A DNA stretch of 64,000 nucleotides from Rhizophagus clarus (Eukaryota > Glomeromycota > Glomeromycetes > Glomerales > Glomeraceae). Each line of letters starts with the position of its first letter. The stretch's first letter is position 1. Under the pieces are notes generated by a model. It worked only from the letters and a program-made list of their open reading frames with translations. It was not told where the DNA came from and did no database searches. Positions 47,195-58,894 of the stretch are shown here, piece by piece. The stretch is from the NCBI GenBank assembly GCA_015698045.1, contig BLAL01000285.1, positions 1,736,001-1,800,000 on the forward strand, given 5' to 3'. The translations under genes and the position numbers were made by a program.

Positions 47195-47325
47195 TATCAA
47201 TTTATCAGATACCACATTTTGCAGTAACCAATTTACAGCTTCCTTTATATTTCCTTCAGTGATATATAAAGCTTTTTTTAACATTCTCTCCAAATATCCC
47301 ATCTCTGTCAATTGATCTATATGAT
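47195..47325 (-). pseudogene. UBA-domain-like fragment
   Basis: About 43 codons: IDQLTEMGYLERMLKKALYI followed by TEGNIKEAVNWLLQN. The L-EMGY-...-AL-...-GN-EAV-WLL spacing is that of a three-helix ubiquitin-associated domain, which binds ubiquitin. It directly precedes the MRE11-like piece on the same strand but in another frame; MRE11 has no UBA domain, so this is a chimera of two sources. Confidence 0.5.
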
Positions 47326-47329
47326 AAAA

Positions 47330-48060
47330 TGTTATGAAATGTTTTTTTACAGATAATCTATTTAAAAAAATAATGTTTTGTAACATTATTTTTGCAAAAC
47401 TTGTAAAAAATGTTAACATTTTTTACATAAATGATTTAATAAAAAAAATAATATTTTGCAACATTATTTTTGCAAAACTTGTAAAAAACATTGCAAAACA
47501 TTTTTTATATAAACGATTTGATATAAAAAATAATATTTTGTAATATTATTTTTGCAAAACTTATAAAAAATATTGCAAAACATTTTTTACATAAATGATT
47601 TGATAAAAAAAATAATATTTTATATTATTTTTGCAGAACTTGTAAAAAATGTTATGAAGCATTTTTTATATAAATAATTTAATATGAAAAATAACATTTT
47701 GCAATATTATTTTTACGAAACTTATAAAAAATGTTGTAAAATATTTTTTACATAAACGTTTAATATAAAGAATAACATTTTGCAATATTATTTTTACAAA
47801 ACTTGTAAAAATGTTGCAAAATATTTTTCTACATAGAAATTTAATATAGAAAATAATGTTTTATAACCTATTTTTCTTTTTATTTAAAAATGTTATGAAA
47901 TGTTTTTATAAAACAATTTAATATAAAAAAAATGTCTTGCAACATTCTTTTGTCACTTTAATAAAAAATATTATAAACTGTTTTTTATGGATGATTTGAT
48001 AAGAAAAAATCAGTTTATAACTTTTTTTTATTAAATATTATAAAATATTTTTTTACTAAA
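47330..48060. repeat. Tandem repeat of about 80-83 bp inside the 2-kb element
   Basis: TTTTTGCAAAACTTGTAAAA recurs at about 47388, 47467, 47551 and so on, with ACATTTTTTACATAAA between. About eight to nine units, increasingly degenerate to the right. Each holds complementary TGCAAAACA / TGTTTTGCA-type words. Confidence 0.75.
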
Positions 48061-48237
48061 AATGTTTGGTAAATCAGTTCAGTTTTTAGTAATTACTGAT
48101 CAGTTTTAGTAATTATTAATATTGATACTGATTAATTTAATTTAGTATCAGTTTTTGCTGAACCAAACTGATCAGAGTCTTAATTATAATATTTATTTGA
48201 TATCATAATTACATCATAGTAATTTCATTTATATTTA

Positions 48238-48660
48238 TTTTTTTTTTTTTTATGTTTAAAAGTGCTGAAGCTATATAACTTTATTAAATAAATGCAAGGT
48301 GCTGCACATTCAATATAAAAATTAAAAATATACTCTCAACTCAAGAGTCAGTCTTATTATTCGTCTAAACAATTAAAACTAAATACATGTAATAGAATAA
48401 AGGGAAAAAGAAAAACAAAAAGGAAAAAATTCTATCACATCTAGGGAAACATAATAAAAATCCTACTAATTATTACTAATCCTGAGATTGTTTCTGAATA
48501 AAATCCATCAAAACTGTCTTTAGTTCTACAATCTTAGTACGCAATTGTCATTTTAACAGCTTCTTTGGTAGGAAAGTACCTGTACTCTTCTGTTCAATAT
48601 TAGATACTGATTTCTAATAAATCCTTACACAGTACTTTAGGGTTTTAGTTTTAATTTTGA
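48238..48660 (-). mobile_element. 5'-truncated 3' end of the ORF1-only retroposon family
   Basis: Starts at a T run (48238-48251, the A tail) and parallels the 3' part of the 26392-28309 element: CTCAACTCAAGAGTCAGTCTTATTA here against CTCCCAGCTCGAGGACCGGTCTTACCA there, and a related end of the coding region. 5' truncation is typical of LINE-driven copies. Confidence 0.45.
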
Positions 48661-49239
48661 TAATTTTAGTTTTGGATTTGGTTTTAATTTTAATTTTAGT
48701 TTCTTCCCTAAAGTTTCTAATCATGCTTTTATTACATAAGGTTACTAATGTTTATTAAAGTACACACCTTATGAAATAATAATACCTGAGAAGTAAAGTT
48801 ATTTAATGTGAGTGGAGTAGATGAGTCACATTTCTTTTTTTAATTTTTTCTTTTCATGTGATGAGTAGATATATTTTTATTTCTTTATTCTATATAGTTA
48901 TCCCTCTTTATAGCAAACTTCAATATAACAAAGAATACTATATAATGAATTATTAATGTGAAACAGATATTAGTATATGAAAAAACTGTTGATTAATCAA
49001 ATTTTATTAATTATAGGCTGTATATCATTATATAAAATAAAGTTACAAAACAGCATATATAAAAATGACCTTTTTTATAACAAATTTTTTTTTCAGTAAA
49101 ACAAAAATTACTGACATATCAATAGTTCTATGATCATTTAATAAAAGGATAATTTTTTAAATACATAATATATGAAATACACAATATATGAAACTCTATA
49201 AAAATAAAAGTAGGAAATTTTTTAAAGAAAATAATAATA
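48661..49239. other. Non-genic AT-rich stretch
   Basis: A short AATTTTAGTTTTGGATTTGG-type microsatellite lies near 48640-48700. I see no gene. Confidence 0.5.
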
Positions 49240-49640
49240 ACACCTTCCTCAACCCTTCTTACTTTAATTCTAAAAGTCTGATCATATTTTTGTCTGACAA
49301 CGTTATAAAAAAGAAGAAAAAAATAAATAATTTGATTAATTAGAAATAATAATGAAAAATACTTCTTCTAACCTCTCTCATCTTCATTCCAAAAATCTGG
49401 TCATATTTTTTGTCTGATAGCACTACAAAAAAAGAAAAAAAAAACTTAAATAATTTGATTAATTAGAAATAACAATAAAAAATACTTTTTCCAATCTCTC
49501 TTACTTAATTTTAAAAGTCTGGATATGCTTTTCATCTAGTAACACTATAAAAAGAAAAAAAAAATTAAATAATTTGATTAGAAATAATGACAAAAAACAC
49601 TTTCTTTAATCCTACTTACCTTAATTTTATAAGTCCAATC
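49240..49640. repeat. Tandem repeat of about 120 bp, 3.5 copies
   Basis: ATTTGATTAATTAGAAATAA at 49330, 49453 and (shortened) 49573, each followed by CTT-rich sequence and AAAAGTCTGG-type words. No ORF. Confidence 0.75.
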
Positions 49641-50860
49641 AAAAAAGAAAAAAAACATTTTTTTTTTAAATCAGATATTCAAATTATCTGATAAATCAGT
49701 AAGTCATATGACTATGCCTTTATATCAGATAATTTAGTATACTATATCAAATAATTTGTTATAATGTTAATGAATTTTTTATAATAAAGATCTGATCAGT
49801 CTGAACACTTACTTCATTATATCAAGATGTAATTATACATAGGTAGGATTCAGTCACTAAGGGTAATTTTTAGAAAATATAAAAAAAACAATTATGATTA
49901 TTAATATAATATATTCTTTATAAAATATATTTAAAATTTAATACATAATCTTAGGATAATGATTAGAGTAGGTAATCTCTGGGGGTTTTAAAAAAAAAAA
50001 AAATAAAAATAATAATATTTTTAATGTTAGCTTTTTAAATTTTGAAAGTATTTAATTTTTAAAACTATAATATTATAAAAAAAAATGCTAGTTGCTTTTT
50101 TTCTACAGAACCAGTAGACTTTACAAATGTGGTAAAATCTGAAAAATATAAAAAATATGCATATATGAGTATATCTCATTTTCATACCTGCTTAATAGTT
50201 TTATTATTTATTTAAAAGTTTTATACATTTTTTGCAAATAGTTTTTATTGGTAATTATATCAAACATATAAACTAAAATACTAAAGTATTGTTAATATTA
50301 TAAAATATAGTAAAGTATATTTGAATAAAAGAGAAAAGAAGAAAATACTGTAAAGTATTAATATAAGACAAGTATAATATTTAAGAGAAAAATGTATTTT
50401 TGAAAATAAACAAAAAAATCACACATTAAATAAATACAAATTTTTAGCTATTTTTAGATAACACATGCATATAAATAAATTGATTTTGATTGGTTAATTT
50501 TAATATATTACATCATATATAAAAATTAATATGATTTTATTAATTAATTTTAAAACTAACTTAAATTAAATAATTACTGATTTACTATATATAATTAATG
50601 TGGCTGTAAAATAAAAATTATTTTTTATGTACTTTTTGAACATTATCTATTACAGTAATCAAAAAATGCATCTTTGCAATCTCAAATTTTAAATCCATAT
50701 AAGATGAAAATAACTCAATTTTAAAATTATACAAAGTTAAGAGAAGTAAATCATGTTCCTGATTTAGCATTTTTTTTTTAAAAAAATATTGGAAATAAAA
50801 TTTACTGGTAAAATAACTAAAGTAAAGATCAGAAATATGTAAAAAAATAAATATAAAGTA
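49641..50860. other. AT-rich intergenic DNA
   Basis: No protein-like ORF, no clear period. The 89-codon frame at 50618-50887 (minus) is Phe/Ile/Lys-rich and has no family signal. Confidence 0.5.
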
Positions 50861-52514
50861 CAGTGGCTTACAAAAATAACGCATCATTTAAAAATTAATT
50901 TTAATTACATGTATTGATATCAAAATTAAAGCCAATCAAAATAAAATTTAAAATGTAGATTATTTAATATGTAAACTACTAGAATATGCTAAAATTTAAT
51001 GTAAATCAATTGGTTAATTTTTTATGTACATCACATTTCATCAAAAAACAGGATGCATTACTTTTGTGGTTTTTATATTTTTTAATAAATTTAGCATTTT
51101 ACAAAAAATCAATTATATGTTTTATTATAAATTAAATAATAGATAAATATTAAATGTTCCAAATTATTAAAAAAAATATTATTTTAATAGTTTATTAATT
51201 AATTTTATTTAAATAGTATATTTAGTAATTATTGTATTAATATATATAAAATTATAAGATTAATACTAATATAATTATAAAATATAAAAAAAATATGTAT
51301 ATTTTATAATAAAATTATTATAATTTTTTAACAAGCGAATTTTTAAAAAAAATTTCACAATGATCAGATTTGTAGATCAGTAATAATTAATTGTTAAAGA
51401 TTAATAATAATTATTATTTTATATATAAAAAAATGGTTTACTAAATAACTCCGCACCCAGTGATTACAGAAAGTTAAAATATAGCTAGTCAGATTCGTCT
51501 CATCGAGACGATTCTAACGGTAGTTGTTTCACAATTCTAGGTGCAATGTAGCACAAGTTACATATGAAACATTACTGTACTGCATCATATATAATATAGT
51601 TTATTGTGCCACATAGACGTTTTGATATCTATTTCCTCATCCAGTGATCGTGAAAAGCTGAATTATAGCTCATTAGAATCGTCTCAATGAGACGATTCTA
51701 ATGGTAGTTGTATCATATTTTTTGGCTTGATAGATAAGGAGATAGAGTTTAAAACGTTTATGTGGTACAGTAAACTATATTATATATGATGCAGTACAGT
51801 AATGTTTCATATGTAACTTGTGCTACATTGCACCTAGAATTGTGAAACAACTACCGTTAGAATCGTCTCGATGAGACGAATCTGACTAGCCATATTTTAA
51901 CTTTCTGTAATCACTGGGTGCGGAGTTATTTAGTAAAACATTTTTTTATATATAAAATAATAATTATTATTAATCTTTAACAATTAATTATTTCTGATCT
52001 ACAAATCTGATCATTGTGAAATTTTTTTTAAAAAATTCGCTTGTTAAAAAATTATAATAATTTTATTATAAAATATACATATTTTTTTTATATTTTATAA
52101 TTATATTAGTATTAATCTTATAATTTTATATATATTAATACAATAATTACTAAAAATACTATTTAAATAAAATTAATTAATAAACTATTAAAATAATATT
52201 TTTTTTAATAATTTGGAACATTTAATATTTATCTATTATTTAATTTATAATAAAACATATAATTAATTTTTTGTAAAATGCTAAATTTATTAAAAAATAT
52301 AAAAATCACAAAAGTAATGCATCCTGTTTTTTGATGAAATGTGATGTATATAAAAATTAACCAATTGATTTACATTAAATTTTAGCATATTCTGGTAGTT
52401 TACATATTAAATAATCTACATTTTAAATTTTATTTTGATTGGCTTTAATTTTGATATCAATACATATGATTAGAAATTAATTTTTAAATGATATGTTATT
52501 TTTGTGAACCACTG
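50861..52514. mobile_element. 1.65-kb foldback element (long-arm TIR, TA-flanked)
   Basis: Begins CAGTGGCTTACAAAAATAAC and ends GTTATTTTTGTGAACCACTG; TA on both sides (50859-50860, 52515-52516). The two halves are inverted copies of about 780 bp, roughly 95% alike, around a centre near 51690. CAGTG...TTACAAAA ends with a TA duplication fit Tc1/mariner. No transposase is present. A CGTCTC(N)GAGACG hairpin segment occurs once in each arm and again at the centre. Confidence 0.85.
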
Positions 52515-52689
52515 TATATATTCTTTACAGAAAATAAAAAATGATCATCCAATATTTGTTTAATTTTTTGGGATAAAAATGGCATGTACAATTGAAAATA
52601 AACTTAAATTAAAATATGCATTCAAATTTTTATAATTGTATAATAATAATCAGTATATGCATTTTTAGATGGTATTATATTTAAAATTT

Positions 52690-52900
52690 TGCATGAATAA
52701 ATCAGATCAGGTTTTATCAGATTTAAATCTGATCTGACAGATATGAATCTATCAATTTTAAATCTGGATCTAATATCCAGATCTATATTTGAAATCTGAA
52801 TTTGATCTGCAGATCCAAATTTAAAATCTGAATCTGAATTGAATTTAATTTGAATCTGATTTGAATCTGATCTGAATCTGATTTTAGATTAAACCAAATT
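52690..52900. repeat. GAATCTGATTT-type low-complexity tract
   Basis: Repeated AATCTGATCTG, AATCTGAATTTG and similar words. No coding frame. Confidence 0.75.
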
Positions 52901-52909
52901 TGAATTTAA

Positions 52910-53830
52910 AATCACAAAAAAAATTGGTTTGCAATGTTTTTTTGTTAAATTAATCAAAAAAAAATATTACAAAATATTTTTTTATTAAAAAACATAGAAA
53001 AAAACATTGCAAAATATTTTTCATATTACAAATACTTTAAATAAACATTTCATAATGTTTATTTGTTAAACTAATTAAAAAAATGTTTCTCAACATTTTT
53101 TTATTAAAAATACTTAAAAAAACATTTTACAATATTTTTTTGTTAAATTAATTAAAAAAAATGTTGTAAAATATTTTTTATTAAAAATACTTAAAAAAAA
53201 ATGTTTTGAATTATTTTTTATTAAAAACACTTAGAAAAACATTTTACAACATTTTTTTGTTAAATTAATTAAAAAAAATGTTGCAAAATATTTTTTTATT
53301 AGAAACACTTTGAATAAACATTTTGCAATATTTACTTGTTAAATTAATCAAAAAAATATTTTACAACATTTTTTTGTTAAATTAATTAAAAAATATTACA
53401 AACATTTTTTTTATTAAAAATATTTTGGATAAATGTTTTATAATATTTATTTGTTAAATTAATTAAAAAAATGTTTTATAATATTTTTTTATTAAAAACA
53501 CTTAGAAAAAATATTTTTTTGTTAAATTAATTAAAAAAACATTATGAAATATTTTTTTTATTAAAACACTTTGAATAAACATTTTGCAATTGTTTATTCA
53601 TTAAATTAATTAATAAAATATTATGAAACATTTTTTATTAAAAATACTTTGAATAAATGTTTCATAACATTTATTTATTAAATTAATCAAAAAAATATTT
53701 TGTAACATTTTTTATTAAAAACACTTAGAAAAATTATTTTGCAACATTTTTCATTAAATTAATTAAAAAAATTATTGTAAACTATTTTTTTTTATTAAAA
53801 ACATTTGAATAAATATTTTGCAATATTTTA
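52910..53830. repeat. Tandem repeat of about 80 bp with palindromic cores, about 11 copies
   Basis: TTAAATTAATTAAAAAAA recurs with 40-120-bp spacing from 52946 to 53760. Each core is close to its own reverse complement (ACATTTTTTTGTTAAATTAA / TTAATTAAAAAAATGT). It resembles the array at 47.33-48.06 kb in vocabulary. Confidence 0.75.
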
Positions 53831-53854
53831 CAGGAACACGACCTTTGAATTAAA

Positions 53855-54300
53855 AAAAAAAAAAAAAAAAAAAAATATTTTATAGGTTGAAATCAATACT
53901 ATTAGATACATATCAGGTACCTGATATATGACTGATATGTGTGAAATATATGTATGATATTTAGTAATACTATACATATCAGATGCTTGATATGTACCTG
54001 TCAGATGCAGAAAAATGGTAACATATAGTATAAACAAGTGCTACATATCTTATACATATCAGGCAGTTAAAAATTGGTCACATATTAAACACATATCACA
54101 TATATATTGTATATCTGATATATTAGGTATATATCATATAGATAACATACAGATATCATTTAAACATCAGATATTAATATATTATTTAATATTAATTATA
54201 TAGGACATATATATGATAAGTATCAGGTAGATATAGGACACATATATAATAAATATCTGATAAATATTTGATAGGTTGTGTTAATACTAATAACAAATTT
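53855..54300. repeat. A run and degenerate ACATATC/GATATGT repeats
   Basis: An A-only run of over 20 bases (53852-53874), then many variants of ACATATCAG and TGATATGT in both orientations up to about 54260. No gene. Confidence 0.6.
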
Positions 54301-55071
54301 ATAATTTTAATAAAATGCAATAGTAACTTATTCAAGTAAAAATAAAATTTTTTATACTAAAATTTATTAAATTTATATTTTTTTAGTTATTAATGCTGTA
54401 TAATAAGCAGCAATCATACAAATTATATTCTATGTAGAACCAATTAAAGTTGAATATCACAAATAAAATAACATAATAATGAAGTCACTTATTTGTTATA
54501 CTTGTATTTAAAAGAAATATTAGTGGTTAATAAGTGTGTTAGTAAGAGAAAAGAAAATGTTAATCAAAGTAATAGATATATAAATATAAAACATATTAGT
54601 AGAAATGTTAGTAGAAAGAAAAGATAAAAACGTTAGTAAGAAGAAAAAAAAAAGGTTAGTCAGAAGGTTATTAATAGGATGATTAATAGGAAAATTAATA
54701 GAAATGTTAGTAGTAATATTAGTAAGACATCGGGAAAAATTTTGATCCGCAGATCTGTACAATTCTGCGAAAGCCAATTCTGCGCAGATCTGAGGACATA
54801 CCAATGCACAGCACTGAAAAATTTCATGGATTTCTACGCAAATCTGCAAACACTAAAAAATCTGCGAAAATTTTTACAAAATAAAACCTGCGAAATTTTT
54901 CAAAAACACTAATGCAAATTTACAATTAGGCAGTGTTTTAATTTAATATTAACTAATATCAATTTATTAATTAAAGATATTTATAAATTTAAAAGTACAG
55001 TATATATACTAAACTATCCTATTTGCTAACTAAATGCACTAATTAAAAGTCTCCTTTTCTTTTCTTTATAG
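54301..55071. other. Non-genic stretch with TTAGTAGAAA and CAGATCTG words
   Basis: 54530-54725 is made of GTTAGTAGAAA-like repeats; 54740-54900 has CGCAGATCTG and CTGCGCAGATCTG palindromic words. Both word sets recur at 58330-58700, on the far side of the unit array, so they may be remains of element ends. Confidence 0.4.
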
Positions 55072-55189
55072 ACGTTCAAATTATATTGTTGTTAATAGTT
55101 TGGACATTGTTCCAGTTGGTTTGATTCCAACAAACAACTTTAATTTCTTCGATCCAACTAAAGAAAAGCAAAATATTATGTTTAAATAA
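55072..55189 (+). pseudogene. Terminal-exon-like coding block, unrecognised
   Basis: After a good acceptor (TTTCTTTATAG) comes a frame of 39 codons to TAA at 55187 with protein-like content (VVNSLDIVPVGLIPTNNF, NFFDPTKEKQN). No partner exon was found upstream. It may be a relic or the last exon of a lost gene. Confidence 0.35.
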
Positions 55190-55199
55190 AAAAAATGAA

Positions 55200-57275
55200 A
55201 TAATTTCGAAGTTTTACCTTCAAAATTCTATCAGAAGGTGTCTGGAAAGCCGTGAACCTACAAAAAAAAAGAGAGAACTGAAACATTAGTTTACGTTTCA
55301 TTAACAAAACAAAAAAAAATTAATTTTCAAAAGTAAGTACTTGTTTAGGAGACTTTTCTCTTTGTCGTTTTTCCACTTTTCTTTTACTATCTCTGACTTC
55401 AATTCTTCCCCATCTTTTGTTAGCATCCAGGAAGCCGTGAGCCTATAAAATAAAAAAATCAAAATGTTAATAAACGTTTTGCTAAAATAAGACAAAAATA
55501 ATTTCATTTTTTTTTATCACCTTTAAATAACTAGTCTGTCTTAAAAGAGGTTCCAGACCTAAAAAAATAAAAACAAACGTGAATTAATATTCGTTGAAAT
55601 AAAAATAAAAAAAATTATTATTTACCTTCAAAATTTCGTCTAGAAATCCAACCACGAACCTATAAAAGAAAGAATAAGAAAAATAAAGAACGTTAGTAAA
55701 CATTCATTGAATAAAAAAAAACCAAAAATTAAAGGTACCTTTGAAAGATGTACAGTATTTTGACGTCCAGGATCTAAAAGAAAAAAAAAATCAAACGTTA
55801 GTAACATTCATTTTAATAGAAGTAAAAGGAAATTTGAAAGTGGTGAATTACCTTTGAATGAAGTCTGGGCTTCATCTGGACCTAAAAAATAAAAAACATC
55901 AAACGTTAACAACATTCATTAAACAAAATAATTAAGTTTTTTTCAAAAGCCATACCTTTAAAATGGCCTTCGAAAATGTTTCATCTATCTAAAAAAGAAA
56001 AAAATGAACGTTAATTAACATTTGTTAAATAAAAACAAAAAAAAATTGAAGGCTTTACCTTCGAATAAAGCCCAAGTTTCATCTGGAACTAAAAAAAAAT
56101 TGAAAACGAGCATCAGTTAATGTTCGTTGAAATAAAAATAAAATAAAAAAAATTATTTTAAAGCTTTATACCTTCAAAATACCTGGTTCACTTCGAATTA
56201 GAGTTCCAGACTTAAAAAAAATAAAACAAAATATTAATAATGTTTCATAAAACAAAAATATATAAAAAAAATTTATTTCAAAGTTTTTTTACCTTTGAAA
56301 TAACTCAGTTTACTTCAGATTGGAGTTCGAACCTAAAAAAATGAACTGAATGTTAGTGAAATAAAAGTAAAAAAAACTGTTTTTTTACTTATAGCAGTCC
56401 GCAGAGTTCTGGACCTAAAAAGAAGAAAAGCGAAATATTAATAACGTTTCGCTAAAATACAAAAAAAATCATTTTTTTTTTACTTAGTAGTCCACCTCAA
56501 AATGGAGTTCCGGACCTAAAAAAATAAAAAATGAACGTTAGTAAAACATTTGTTAAAGAAAATAAAAAAAGAAGAAATTCGAAATATTACTCTTAAATTC
56601 TTCTAAATGGACGTTTCATTTAATAAATCACAAATAAAAAAATAAAAAAATTGAAGATTCACCTTCGAATAGAGTTCACGACAAATTAAAAAGATTTGAA
56701 GACTTACCTTCAAATAGAATCCAGATCTTAAAAAATAAAAATGAACATTAGTAATGTTTAACGTTCATTAAAAAAATAAAAAAAATTATAAATTTCGAAG
56801 TTTGTTTCACCTTCAAAATACTACGGTCCGCTTTGAAATGGAATTTTGGACCTGCAAAAAGTAAAAACAAACATCAACATTCGTTGAAATAAAGGAAAAA
56901 AAAAATATTTTTTCAAATCCGTAACCAGCTTGGCGTTCTGGATTTGCAAAAAATTAAAAAATGGAATCCAGAACTGGCTTGGCTCTGGACTTGAAAAAAT
57001 AAATATTAGTAACGTTTGTTAAAGTAAAAAATAAAAAAAAATTATAAATTATTTTGAAGTTTTTTTACCTTCGAATTAGTACCGCAGATATATATATATA
57101 TTCTGCTTCTTCTGGACTTAAAAAAATGAAAACGAACATTAGTTAACGTTTGTTGAAAAAAAAATTTTTTTTAAAAAGGAATCCTGACCGCATGTTCAGT
57201 GTTTTGAGCATATGAAAAGTAAGAATAAACATTAGCTAACGCTCATTAAAAAGTATTTCGAATGTTTTACATTAA
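55200..57275 (-). repeat. Array of about 17 units, roughly 100-115 bp, with splice-site-like borders
   Basis: On the minus strand each unit has a T-rich run ending in TTTTTTAG, a segment of about 35-45 bp such as GTCCGGAACTCCATTTTGAA or its variants, then GTAAAA or GTATAAAG, and a spacer containing a near-palindrome AACGTTAGTAACGTTCGTT. Examples of the spacer: 55690, 55794, 56007, 56433, 56742, 57000, 57133 and 57227. The unit at 55337-55445 has a longer, protein-like segment. The units are too diverged for one clear frame. Confidence 0.55.
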
Positions 57276-57524
57276 AACTTTTGAATTGTACCAAAAAAGT
57301 AGCTACAGCACCACTGATAATAAACTTTGAAATTAGCAAATGGGTAAGTATTTTTTTTTCTTTTTGTAAAATATATTTTTTTTTTTGGAACGTTGCTAAC
57401 ATTCCTTTCTATTTTTTTACAGAACTCTTCTGGATTTTAGAATTGGTGAAGAACTGGGTAACTTTAGAATTAGAGTTTCTCGAGCCCTTTATTTATGTAT
57501 AATTAATAAGTTTTTTTTTTTGTA

Positions 57525-57760
57525 GGAATAAATATATCAAATTTATGTCGAAACTATACCAAAATTTGCGAATGTTTCAGTATTTCAAAAGAGCTTCGGC
57601 TGGAAATCTTAGTCAGACTCCACATTTCGAAGAGAAAAAATGGTTGAAAATTTTTTGAGATTATCAACCGATCTGGAAATCATATAACCAATGCCGAGAC
57701 TGATTGGCAACTATCAAAATTGTCGCAAAAAAGTTTCTGTTTTAACAAGAAACCTTATTT
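57525..57760 (+). pseudogene. Coding-like block, unrecognised, two stops
   Basis: After TTTTTTTTTGTAG one frame reads FQYFKRASAGNLSQTPHF, EEKKWLKIF, a stop, DYQPIWKSYNQCRD, a stop, then LATIKIVAKKF. Base composition is less AT-rich than the array before it. It looks like a decayed exon; no family is recognised. Confidence 0.35.
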
Positions 57761-57769
57761 CGGCCTACA

Positions 57770-58890
57770 AGATATAAAAATAGAACTCAGATAACATTTG
57801 TCAAACCAAAAATAATAAAAAAAAATTAATTTTTGAAGGTTATAATTTCGAATAGAGTTAGAGACCACGAACAGCCTTCATATTGGAAGTGGAATTTTTT
57901 CCACTAATTCTTTAAAATCTGGGCATGACAGTAACTTCTTTAACAACACCAGATGACCGCTACTTTCATTAGGTGTTCGGAACTTACATCAAAATAGAAA
58001 GTACAATTGTTTTTAGTATACTGGACTCAAAAAATGACGAACGTTAGTGTTAATATTCGTTAAGTAATAAATTTATTTTTGTTTTGAGTCCAGAATGCTG
58101 AATTTCAGCATTCTGAACTTACGAAATATTTTTTTTAAAAAAAAATTACTCTCAAATTCGAAGCTTAAAAAAAAACTAAAAAATATTAATTTTTTTTTGA
58201 TATCTTTAAAAGGCGTTAAAAAATCATTTCTTTAAAAAAAAACAATTTCTTTAAAATGTTGTATTAAAGTTTATCAAATAAAAAAGAAGTTTATATAAAG
58301 TTTATCAGAAAAATGTGAAGATCTCTAAAGATTTTTGTGCGAAGTGTTTTTAAAAACCTGCAATTTTGGAGACTATCACAAATTTTTTATCAAAAAATCT
58401 TTAAAAAAATAAAAAAAATAATTTCTGCAGTATTGCGCAGATTTTTAATAAAATTATATAAAAAAAAGGCGGCAATCTGCTAAAATCGCAAATCACCACA
58501 GATCTGAACCAATATAACTTTTCTAATGGAAGAAAAAAAAAATTAATAAGAACATTATTAAAAAGAAAAGAAAATATTAGTAGAAACATTAATAAGAAGA
58601 AAAAAAAAATATTAGTAGAAATGTTAGTAAGAAGAAAAAGAAAATATTAGTAGAAAGTTAGTAAGAAAAAATAATAAATAAAAAAAATGTTAGAATATAA
58701 TAAAAAATGTTTATAAAAAAATTCTTTTTGCTAATGTGCTGAACTAATTTTTCTGCAAAAAATAATTTTTTATTTTTACCTTTTCTACACGTTTTCTAAA
58801 ACCAACAACTTATAGTCATGACTTCTATATAGGAAACATGTATATACAATATATATGATGAGTTTGCAACATACTTTATACATATATTTT
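57770..58890. other. Non-genic stretch
   Basis: Contains one more AACGTTAGTGTTAATATTCG unit (58037), an inverted word pair ATTCTGAACTT / AATTTCAGCATTCTG near 58090-58120, poly-A tracts, and ATTAGTAGAAA repeats (58560-58690). No gene. Confidence 0.45.
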
Positions 58891-58894
58891 TTAG

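Larger units (their letters stand above)
46197..48182. mobile_element. TIR element of 2.0 kb carrying fragments of host-like genes
   Basis: Inserted in the 74-bp array: ATTATAA is found directly before (46190-46196) and after (48183-48189), and joining the flanks recreates a normal repeat unit (AAAGTATTATAATATTTATT). The ends are imperfect inverted repeats (TAGAGTTCCAATCAGTTTTG against TAAGACTCTGATCAGTTTGG). A 7-8-bp duplication and such ends resemble hAT-like non-autonomous elements. Inside are an MRE11-like fragment, a UBA-like fragment and an 80-bp tandem array. Confidence 0.65.

Noticed and set aside
54740-58530. Inverted or direct repeat flanking the 55-57 kb array (CAGATCTG and TTAGTAGAAA words)
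   Set aside because: The same words occur on both sides but in an order and orientation that does not form a clean repeat pair, so no element border can be claimed.
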